A stretch of 29,007 nucleotides of DNA, taken from a virus. Shown one piece after another: positions 13,819 to 21,709 of this stretch. The translations under genes were made by a program, and so were the position numbers. Where the stretch lies: positions 1 to 29,007 of the IMG/VR virus record IMGVR_UViG_3300009002_000030. One strand, given 5' to 3'. A model generated the notes under the pieces. It made no database searches and was not told the DNA's origin. It worked only from the letters and a program-made list of their open reading frames with translations. Positions within the stretch are counted from its first letter, which is position 1. Each line of letters starts with the position of its first letter.

Positions 13819-13989
13819 ATGATACATGATAATTTAATTAGTTTGTTTGAGTTATATAATGCTGAGAATGAGAAGTTTAGTCAAGGCAATAAAGCAGCTG
13901 GAACCAGAGCTAGAAAGGCATTAGCCGAAATTTCAAAGCTGTGTAAAGACAGACGAAAAGAAATACAAGAATCTAAAAACACTCAATAA
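13819..13989 (+). CDS. Hc1 / histone H1-like small basic protein, 56 aa
   Basis: ATG 13819 is preceded by CAAGG (13806-13810), eight bases upstream. The protein has an N-terminal helix (DNLISLFELYNAENEKF), then GNKAAGTRARKALAEISKLC and KDRRKEIQES. The pattern GNKAAG-RARKAL-E--KL-K--RKE is that of the Hc1 histone H1-like family known from Chlamydia and Bacteroidetes, which condenses DNA. It would bind DNA through its Lys/Arg face. As the first gene of a late operon it could help compact phage DNA, act in host nucleoid remodelling, or have been recruited as a virion part. The assignment is from pattern recognition. Confidence 0.72.
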   Translation: MIHDNLISLFELYNAENEKFSQGNKAAGTRARKALAEISKLCKDRRKEIQESKNTQ

Positions 13990-13999
13990 GTAGAGAGAA

Positions 14000-14395
14000 A
14001 TGGCAGAGACTAAAAAAGAATTGTTTAGTGACATCGGTCTTGGGTTCTTCGCACACCCAAAGACTGGGGCACTCACACGCAAGACTAACAGAGAAGCAGT
14101 TAGACAATCAGTCAAGTCATTGGTGCTAACGGACTATTTTGAACGACCATTCAAATCGAACATTGGTTGTAGTATTCGTTATTACTTATTCGAACTATTC
14201 ACCGCAGCAGTAAAACAGCAAATGGAATCTGCGATTCGCGAGGTCATAAAGAACTATGAGCCACGTGCTGATGTGATTGAGGTGTTAGTTGAAGAAAACA
14301 GAGAAAAACACATGTTGACCGTATCAGTAGCATTTATGGTACTCAACGATCCAGAACCAGTCGTATTAGACGTTATACTAGAAAGAGTCAGGTAA
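14000..14395 (+). CDS. gp25: baseplate wedge protein (gp25-like)
   Basis: This 131-residue protein (T4: 132) belongs to the GPW/gp25 family shared by contractile phage tails and type VI secretion (TssE). With gp6 and gp53 it forms the wedge core that starts the sheath. Typical parts are LFSDIGLGFFAHPKTGALTR, VKSLVLTDYFERPFKSNIGC, the helix LFELFTAAVKQQMESAIREV, and YEPRADVIEV with the conserved EPR. A purine stretch AGAGAGAA lies before the ATG. The stop overlaps the gp6 start as TAATG. Confidence 0.95.
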   Translation: MAETKKELFSDIGLGFFAHPKTGALTRKTNREAVRQSVKSLVLTDYFERPFKSNIGCSIRYYLFELFTAAVKQQMESAIREVIKNYEPRADVIEVLVEENREKHMLTVSVAFMVLNDPEPVVLDVILERVR

Positions 14396-16164
14396 TGGCA
14401 GCAAATACATATTTACAAGTTACTGAATTAGATTTTGCGGATATCCGCACCAATCTTCAGACATATCTCAGCACCCAATCACAGTTCAAGGACTATGACT
14501 TTGAAGGATCTGCTATGTCAGTTCTTCTTGATGTCTTGGCATATAATACGCACTACAATGCATATTACTTGAACATGATCGGTAACGAGATGTTCTTAGA
14601 CACAGCCCAGCAGCGTGATTCTGTAGTATCGAGAGCAAAGGAATTAGGATACGTTCCTATTTCTGCTATCGGCGCAACGGCTGATGTGACACTGAACTTC
14701 ACTGGCGTTGCTGCTAGTGTTCCTCAGTTCACTGTACCAAAGAACTCAAAGTTCACTACATCTATTGATGATGTTACATACACATATGTGACGACTCAAG
14801 TAGAAAAGATTGACCAGAGTGCGACAGGAACTTTCTCTAAAACGATCACGATTAAAGAGGGCGAGCCACTCACGCATGCGTGGACGGCAAGTGCTTCTAA
14901 TCCAGTTCGATATGTTATTCCAAACAACGGCGTAGATACTACAAGCATCACTGTAAGCGTCCAAGAATCAGCTGCAGATAGCACAGTGACTGAGTTCACT
15001 AGAGCAACAAATGTCAATCAGGTTTTTGAAACGTCTCCAGTATTCTTCCTTGAGGAAGCGAGCGACAAAAAATATGAGTTGGTGTTTGGGCAAGGCGGTC
15101 TTGGTAAAGCTATTAAATCAGGCAATATCATCAAAGCGTCATATCTCGTATGTAGCGGTGATGCTACTAATGGTGCAAATACGTTCTCTGTTGAAAGTAT
15201 CTCCACAGGTCTAACACCAACGCCAACAGCCACGATCACTGCAGTGACTAAGAACGCTGCAGGCGGCAGAAGTCAAGAGGATGTCGATTCAATAAAGTTC
15301 AATGCTCCTAGAAACTTCCAGACACAAAACCGTGCCGTTGTTGCTAATGACTATCAAAGAATATTATTAAGTGAAAACCCAGACCTCCAGTCTGTTATTT
15401 CTTATGGCGGTGAAGAAGCAACACCACCTGCTTATGGTAAAGTTTATATTGCGGTCAAACCGTTTGATGAGCAGTTTGCTACAGCAACAAGAAAGCAGGC
15501 GATCCGCGAATCAATTAAAACCAGAACGCCACTAGCCATTGATCCCGTGATCATTGATGCTGATTATGTGTACTTGATCCCGACAATATCCACATACTAT
15601 GACACTACAAGAACCACATTGTCATTAAGCAGTGTGGAGCAGATGATTCGGGATTCAATCGACTCTTTTGCTTCAACTAACTTAGAGCGATTCGGTAATA
15701 AGCTGCGATATTCACGGTTTGTTCGTGCGCTCGACAACACTTCTACAACAATCTTAAATAATGATGCTGCTATTAAAGTTCAGAAAAGGTTTGTTCCTAA
15801 CGTCAATGTTGCGGAAAACGTTTTGTTGTCTTTCCAGAATGAGCTGAGACCATCAACTATCGAGTCAACCGAGTTCACTTATAATGGATTCTCTGCATAT
15901 CTTGGTGATGATGGGGCAGGAAACGCCACAATCTTCAGATACAGTGACGCTAACGCCAAAGTCACGATCGTCGACATTGCAGGAACAGTAAATTATACTA
16001 CAGGTGAGATTGTTATCACAAACTTTGCACCGACAGCATATGCTGACATACAAATCAAAGTTTCAGCCAAGCCAGAGAATTTTGATATTAATTCGGTGAG
16101 AGAGCAAATATTGCTTATGAATTCCTCCGACGCTACGATAAATGTATACGGCGAGCAAGGTTAA
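14395..16164 (+). CDS. gp6: baseplate wedge protein (gp6-like, baseplate J family)
   Basis: gp6 dimers make the inner ring that joins wedges and change shape when the tail contracts. It has 589 residues against 660 in T4. The N-terminus LDFADIRTNLQTYLSTQSQF and AMSVLLDVLAYNTHYNAYYL is diagnostic. The central GGRSQEDVDSIKFNAPRNFQ followed by TQNRAVVANDYQRI is the baseplate-J-type signature shared with P2 gpJ. The C-terminal part is beta-rich (YTTGEIVITNFAP) and ends near FDINSVREQILLMNSSDATI. Both ends share one base with the neighbouring genes (TAATG). Confidence 0.95.
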   Translation: MAANTYLQVTELDFADIRTNLQTYLSTQSQFKDYDFEGSAMSVLLDVLAYNTHYNAYYLNMIGNEMFLDTAQQRDSVVSRAKELGYVPISAIGATADVTLNFTGVAASVPQFTVPKNSKFTTSIDDVTYTYVTTQVEKIDQSATGTFSKTITIKEGEPLTHAWTASASNPVRYVIPNNGVDTTSITVSVQESAADSTVTEFTRATNVNQVFETSPVFFLEEASDKKYELVFGQGGLGKAIKSGNIIKASYLVCSGDATNGANTFSVESISTGLTPTPTATITAVTKNAAGGRSQEDVDSIKFNAPRNFQTQNRAVVANDYQRILLSENPDLQSVISYGGEEATPPAYGKVYIAVKPFDEQFATATRKQAIRESIKTRTPLAIDPVIIDADYVYLIPTISTYYDTTRTTLSLSSVEQMIRDSIDSFASTNLERFGNKLRYSRFVRALDNTSTTILNNDAAIKVQKRFVPNVNVAENVLLSFQNELRPSTIESTEFTYNGFSAYLGDDGAGNATIFRYSDANAKVTIVDIAGTVNYTTGEIVITNFAPTAYADIQIKVSAKPENFDINSVREQILLMNSSDATINVYGEQG

Positions 16165-19100
16165 TGACTATAAAATCGAAACTATCAGCTGTTGTCGCGA
16201 ATCAGTTTCCAGACTTCTATAAAGAAGAGGGCGAGAACTTTCTTGCCTTTGTGGAAGCGTATTATGAATACATGGAACAGAACGGTAAGCTGACTGACGC
16301 CATACAGAATTTAGAAGATTATCGTAACATCAATACAACTCTTGATGAGTATTTGACACACTTCCAAGAAACTTTATTGCCATCGGTTCCGTATAATGTC
16401 GCTTCTGATAAGAAGCTGTTAGCGAAATACATAAAAAATTATAATAGTTCTAGAGGGACAATCGCCTCATACAAGCTATTATTCAGAGCAATTTACGATG
16501 AGCCTGTAGAGATAAACTATCCTGCGGATCAGATGCTCAAGGTTTCGGACGGTGATTGGAACTTAGATCGCTATCTTGTTACGACACACAACAAAAAGAA
16601 CTATGCGCTTATCGGCAAAACAATTCGTGGTGCTGAATCAAAAGCTGAAGCTCTTGTCGAAGATGTGGTTGGTCGTGTTATAAACGGCAGAGACTTGATG
16701 CAGATCAATGTCTCGAATGTTAAAGGGTCATTCAACCATTTAGAAGTTGTCTCTCTCGCTTCCGATGCTAATTTGTCAGGACATACGATCACCGTTGAAG
16801 CTGGTATCTCTAAAATTACTATTCAAGACGCTGGAGCACAATATGCTGCTGGCGACATTGTTGACATAATCTCAGAAAAGACTGGTGCGTTTGGTAAGGT
16901 TGTTGTGACAGAAACAGTCGACCTTGGTGGTGCGTTGACATTTAGTATCTTAGATGGCGGTTCAGGTTATACTGCGGGATTCACAGACAGTCAGGTTGGC
17001 GGCACAACGGTCAGCATCGGGTCAGTTATCGCAGGTGACGGTATTACTCCTGGATCTTTTCAAATCGGTCTTGGTGATCTCACAGACACCTTTGCCCTTT
17101 CAATGAACACCAACTTGATTGCTAGTAATAACATATTCGGCACACTTGCTCCTACAGTTACTGATGGCACAAACACCAATAATTTAATGTCGACACTCCA
17201 ACATACGATTATTGGCGCTCCAACTCTCGGCTTCCCAGAACTCGAAGAAGTAGTTGATAACCAACATTATAGAGATAACAAAGACGCAAGACTTTTGGTT
17301 GCCAATACTGGCGCTGCTTTTGCAGTTGGTGATAAGATATATGGCAGCTCATCATATGCCAATGGCACTATTGTTGCAATTGGAGCATCATCGGCTGATG
17401 GCGCTGCAGTATTAGAAGTAGACACATTCGGTCTATTCACTTCTTCTATCAGAAATATGCTCAGAGACACTGAAGAAATACAAGAGAATGATCACTGGAC
17501 TTCATCTAGAAGTGATGTTCCGTCATCAAATGACGTTGTTGCGCCAGATGGTTCAACAACCGCTGAGAACCTCATAGAAGGCACAGAAACAGACACAGAC
17601 CATTTTCTTGGTGTTAAGGGTGCTGCGAGAGCAGGCGAGGGAGATGGCAGCGTATACTACACATTTTCTGTATATGCTAAACCGATTGCTGCAGGGTCTA
17701 AGAGATATATCAATTTCAGAGGACTAAGTAGAGGCGCTAACTACCCTATATTTGATATTGATTTAGGTAAAGTTGTCCACGCAGGAACTCAGTGGACAGA
17801 CACTAAGATAGAACCTGCGGGCAACGGTTGGTGGAGATGTTCAAGCAGGACTAATCCTGCTAGCACCAGCACTGGCTGGCGTATCGGCATGCAAATAACA
17901 GAGAACACAACTGGTCCAAACGGATTTCAATATACTGGTGATGGTGTATCTGGCGCATCTATTTGGGGTGCTCAGCAAGAAGTGGGCTATCTAACATCAT
18001 ATCAAAGAAAGCAAGAAGATAGTCAATTTGTAGATAATGATACGGCTGTTGCAGGCGAATTTGGTAAAGGCGAATTTATTTTCAAGACCAATTCAGAAAA
18101 AAACTCAGGCACAAACATGGGTGAGGTCACAGCCTTCCATGCAAATACTATCGGATACCATCTAGTTGAATTTGCTAACAATGCAGGAACAACTGTTGTG
18201 GTAGGAGATGAGTTTGTTGGTGATGAGCCTAATACAGCTAACACTGCAGACTCAGCAATAACTGGAGACGAATTATATTCTTTCGGTGTTGTTAAGCATG
18301 TTATCTCTGATACTCCTGGAGGATATGAACATTTGCCTCTCGCCAATACAGTTCAGTCAGGAACAATCAGCAGTAGCGGAACAACAGTAACAGGAACAAA
18401 TGTTGGCGTCAATTTATCAAAGCATGATGCTATCAAAGCAGGCGATCAGACTAGTCGAAGAGTCACCGCAGTAAATAGCGCAAATGAAATTACAGTAACA
18501 CCAGCATTCTCTCCTGCATTGACCAATGCAGCATATGGTAAGGGTGGGGTGTATAGGAACTTAGTTAAAGCGCGAGTCACTTCTAACACAACATCAGCAA
18601 TAGCACACCAGTTCCAGACTGGTCCATTCCAAGGATTCAAAGAAGGTGAAGGTGTAGCAAAAACAGGTTCTGCCACAATAGTCGGCAATGTTGCATACAC
18701 AACATCCAATACTGCATATGAGAACGCTTACACTTCTTTGAGTGATTCACTTATCTTTAAGAATAGCATATTCGGATCTATCGACAGATTATCAAACCGT
18801 ATTGGCGGTACTGGATTTACTGTCGCTCCAGACGTTATTGTCAGAGAGAATGACATTGCCGCATTAGGTATTGGTGAGCAGTATCTCACACTACAGTCTG
18901 ATAATGTCAATTGGGGTACGGGCGATTCGCAAGTAACAGTATTAGACACTAATGATGCAGTCGCACAAACATCTACTGGCGCAAGCGGTGATATTAAAGG
19001 TGGTGTGATAGGGAGCAATGTTCCAGCTACAATTGCTCATGCTAATGGAACTTATGAAACAACGATTCGCGTCTGGCAGAAGATGTTACAGAGAAGTCCT

Positions 19101-19889
19101 GGAAACATAAGTTTTGTCAATAACACAACAGTAGCAATAAATATCCACGGCTCTGAGTATGTTCCTGGAACTACAGATACCAGAACGCCAACTGCAACTG
19201 GATCAGCAAAGATTGTGAAGATTGTTGATAGGGGCGTGTTAGGTGATAACGCATCGGTTCGTGCAGACATAGGCGCTGACGGCACGATAACTGGTGTCCG
19301 TGTAGTTGATTCAGGATTCTCACATGAGCAGAATGAACTCGTGCGCTTTGCCGAGTCAGGCAGAACGGACTCAACGCAAGCACTGGCGAATCTGACGTTA
19401 CAGAATGTAGCCAACTCTGAAGGATATTATTCTAGCTCTAGAAGTCACGTTTCTACAAAGCGAGGAATCATACAAGATAGCAATAAGTATCAAGAATTCT
19501 CATACGAGATAGCGACACCTTTAAGTTTACAAAGATATAGAGATGTTGTATTAGACCTTGCACATCCAGCGGGACAGAACTTGTTTGGACAATATCAATC
19601 AAGTTCTGACATTGCTGCTGACGTTGTAGTCACAGCCAATAACGTAACACGGATTCAAGCTACTGGCACATTCTCGATCGCCAACGGCAGTCAAAACATT
19701 ATTGGTGTTAACAGCGATATGCAGAATGAATTTATTAATGGTGGCGTATTTATATTGGAAGTTTCTGCCAATCAGTACTATAGACTTCCACTAAATATAG
19801 TATCGAGTGCAACGCAAGCAACAACGCATGTGACATGGTCGAATACGAGCATATCATCGGCTAAAGCATATTACATAACAGGACAATAA
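16164..19889 (+). CDS. gp7: baseplate wedge initiator (gp7-like), very large
   Basis: This 1241-residue protein lies between gp6 and gp8, the place of gp7 in T4 (1032 residues), where gp7 joins gp6, gp8 and gp10. The N-terminal ~130 residues form a compact helical domain (ANQFPDFYKEEGENFLAFVE, AYYEYMEQNG, RGTIASYKLLFRAIYDEPVE, YPADQMLKVSDGDWN) that I know from marine T4-like wedge proteins. The rest is beta-rich and modular, with Gly-Ser-Gly-Tyr repeats (ILDGGSGYTAGF). Residues of about 428-622 resemble the carbohydrate-binding-like domain often found in phage tail proteins (TAPDG-type opening, FSVYAKP, GNGWWRCSSR, YTGDGVSGASIWGAQQEVG). A small beta module lies at about 730-788. The C-terminus (SEGYYSSSRSHVSTKRGIIQ, YQEFSYEI) is again conserved in style. 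The exact T4 name is inferred from position. Confidence 0.68.
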   Translation: MTIKSKLSAVVANQFPDFYKEEGENFLAFVEAYYEYMEQNGKLTDAIQNLEDYRNINTTLDEYLTHFQETLLPSVPYNVASDKKLLAKYIKNYNSSRGTIASYKLLFRAIYDEPVEINYPADQMLKVSDGDWNLDRYLVTTHNKKNYALIGKTIRGAESKAEALVEDVVGRVINGRDLMQINVSNVKGSFNHLEVVSLASDANLSGHTITVEAGISKITIQDAGAQYAAGDIVDIISEKTGAFGKVVVTETVDLGGALTFSILDGGSGYTAGFTDSQVGGTTVSIGSVIAGDGITPGSFQIGLGDLTDTFALSMNTNLIASNNIFGTLAPTVTDGTNTNNLMSTLQHTIIGAPTLGFPELEEVVDNQHYRDNKDARLLVANTGAAFAVGDKIYGSSSYANGTIVAIGASSADGAAVLEVDTFGLFTSSIRNMLRDTEEIQENDHWTSSRSDVPSSNDVVAPDGSTTAENLIEGTETDTDHFLGVKGAARAGEGDGSVYYTFSVYAKPIAAGSKRYINFRGLSRGANYPIFDIDLGKVVHAGTQWTDTKIEPAGNGWWRCSSRTNPASTSTGWRIGMQITENTTGPNGFQYTGDGVSGASIWGAQQEVGYLTSYQRKQEDSQFVDNDTAVAGEFGKGEFIFKTNSEKNSGTNMGEVTAFHANTIGYHLVEFANNAGTTVVVGDEFVGDEPNTANTADSAITGDELYSFGVVKHVISDTPGGYEHLPLANTVQSGTISSSGTTVTGTNVGVNLSKHDAIKAGDQTSRRVTAVNSANEITVTPAFSPALTNAAYGKGGVYRNLVKARVTSNTTSAIAHQFQTGPFQGFKEGEGVAKTGSATIVGNVAYTTSNTAYENAYTSLSDSLIFKNSIFGSIDRLSNRIGGTGFTVAPDVIVRENDIAALGIGEQYLTLQSDNVNWGTGDSQVTVLDTNDAVAQTSTGASGDIKGGVIGSNVPATIAHANGTYETTIRVWQKMLQRSPGNISFVNNTTVAINIHGSEYVPGTTDTRTPTATGSAKIVKIVDRGVLGDNASVRADIGADGTITGVRVVDSGFSHEQNELVRFAESGRTDSTQALANLTLQNVANSEGYYSSSRSHVSTKRGIIQDSNKYQEFSYEIATPLSLQRYRDVVLDLAHPAGQNLFGQYQSSSDIAADVVVTANNVTRIQATGTFSIANGSQNIIGVNSDMQNEFINGGVFILEVSANQYYRLPLNIVSSATQATTHVTWSNTSISSAKAYYITGQ

Positions 19890-19894
19890 GTTAG

Positions 19895-21697
19895 ATGCCA
19901 ACATACACATATCCAACCAAAGAATTGTCGATCAATAATGCAAAGGCATTTATCGCTGCTGTGAATGAGACTGACACCGTATCAGTGAAAAAGTCTGCTA
20001 TCCTCTATGCGTGTATCGGAAACAGTAATGTGTGGTCTGACGAGCCTAATCCGAGCGAACCAGAAAGAAACATTGCAACCAAGCACTTTAAAGTTAAGCG
20101 CGAGATGTTTGGTGCGAAGAGAATTACACCAGCAGATGTTTCCCATGTTGTCACAAGACATAACTGGGTTAGTGGTACGATTTATGCCATGTACAAACAC
20201 ACGACTATTGATCCGTACGATCCTACAAAACAACCATTCTATGTTGTCACTGACCAATTAAATATCTACAAATGTCTGAACAACAATAGCGGCGCAGTAT
20301 CTACAGTTAAGCCTACTGGATTTTCAACTCTCCCGTTTACTGCTTCTGATGGATATACATGGAAATACATGTACACAGTTTCATTAGGTGACTCTGATAA
20401 ATTCATGACTTCGACACACATGCCTGTTAAAACGATAACGGCATCCGACACATCAACAGAATCTGATAGACTTCTAGCCGTTCAGAATGCTGCGGTAGAT
20501 GGTGCAATTCAGGTCATTGAAGTGAACACTATTGGAGTTGATTATGAGGAGGTATTTGATGCGCCTGTGTCAACTGCGACTACATTGACGCTGACGGTTT
20601 CGCCATCATCAGAGATTTCAATTGATACTGGTGATAACATCTATAATGGTTCTAGCGTGTATGTTACATCAGGAACTGGTTCAGGGCAGCTGCGCAGGAT
20701 TACAGACTATGACGGTTCGACAAGAACACTTTCTGTCAATACTGCATTCACCACAATACCTGCTTCGGATTCTAAAATCATAATATCCCCAACTGTTACA
20801 ATTATTGGAGACGGCAATGGTGCGCTGGCATACAGTAGATTAGCGGATGATCTGAGTGGTAGTGTCGCAAGTATCGAACTTATCAATATCGGAACTAAAT
20901 ACACACAAGCAGAGGCTTTGGTTACTGCAAACCCATCACACGGTTCAGGCGCAACAGCAAACGTTATCATCTCCCCTATGGGCGGTCATGGCTCTGATCC
21001 TGTGCGAGAGCTTGGCGGTGATAAAGTGGGGTTGAACGTATTATTCAAAGATGTTGAGGGCGTTTCTGCTACTGGTGCAGGGTACATCCCTGTAGGCACT
21101 ACATTCAGAACAGTAAGTGTTCTCAAAGATCCTATCTTAAAAGTTGACGAGAATAATGTAGCACTAGCAGATGGCACAGAAGTAGTAGCCAAGAGCATAA
21201 ATAGTCCTGCAACTTTAAGGCTTACAACTCGCGCATCAATATCATATGAGAGTATAGCGGATGATATTCCAATCAACCCACTTGTTGCTGGTCAGTCTAT
21301 AACTAATGAAAGAAACAGAAGTAAAGCTGCTCTTGGAACGCTTGAGTTTGTGACAGATCTTAGTGAAGTTGACAGAAACAATAATGCTATGGCAAATGCT
21401 CTTAAAGCAGCAAATGCGAATATCGTTCTTATTAAAGATGATGAGACTAAATCTGATACATCGTTCTATACATTATATCTAAATAACGTTAACAGTTATG
21501 GAAATTACACTCCATTCGTCAAAGATGACTTTATCCTCAAAGCGGGGAGTGATGCGACTACTATTGCGAGCATAGAAGACATAACTGGTCCAGAAGCAAA
21601 TACTTTCTCTGGTGAAATACTTTATACAGAAAACATATCCACTGTTGATAGAACTACAGATCAAACAGAAGACATTAAAATAATACTAGATTTTTAA
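19895..21697 (+). CDS. gp8: baseplate wedge protein (gp8-like)
   Basis: gp8 dimers sit in the wedge between gp7 and gp10 in T4. The 600-residue length is much greater than T4 (334), but the N-terminal ~190 residues carry the family pattern: KKSAILYACIGNSNVWSDEP, FGAKRITPADVSHVVTRHNW, IDPYDPTKQPFYVVTDQLNI, and YKCLNNNSGAVSTVKPTGFS with DGYTWKYMYTV. The middle (about 195-320) is a Thr/Ser-rich beta insertion (STATTLTLTVSPSSEISIDT) that is absent from T4. The family returns in VASIELINIGTKYTQAEALV, GHGSDPVRELGGDKVGLNVL and LGTLEFVTDLSEVDRNNNAM. The ATG follows the previous stop by five bases and has only a distant AGGA. Confidence 0.83.
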   Translation: MPTYTYPTKELSINNAKAFIAAVNETDTVSVKKSAILYACIGNSNVWSDEPNPSEPERNIATKHFKVKREMFGAKRITPADVSHVVTRHNWVSGTIYAMYKHTTIDPYDPTKQPFYVVTDQLNIYKCLNNNSGAVSTVKPTGFSTLPFTASDGYTWKYMYTVSLGDSDKFMTSTHMPVKTITASDTSTESDRLLAVQNAAVDGAIQVIEVNTIGVDYEEVFDAPVSTATTLTLTVSPSSEISIDTGDNIYNGSSVYVTSGTGSGQLRRITDYDGSTRTLSVNTAFTTIPASDSKIIISPTVTIIGDGNGALAYSRLADDLSGSVASIELINIGTKYTQAEALVTANPSHGSGATANVIISPMGGHGSDPVRELGGDKVGLNVLFKDVEGVSATGAGYIPVGTTFRTVSVLKDPILKVDENNVALADGTEVVAKSINSPATLRLTTRASISYESIADDIPINPLVAGQSITNERNRSKAALGTLEFVTDLSEVDRNNNAMANALKAANANIVLIKDDETKSDTSFYTLYLNNVNSYGNYTPFVKDDFILKAGSDATTIASIEDITGPEANTFSGEILYTENISTVDRTTDQTEDIKIILDF

Positions 21698-21709
21698 GGG
21701 CAAAAATAA

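Noticed and set aside
19747-19754. Minus-strand TATAAATA (plus strand TATTTATA) inside the gp7-like gene
   Set aside because: It is inside a plus-strand coding region with no leftward gene to serve; best taken as chance in AT-rich DNA.
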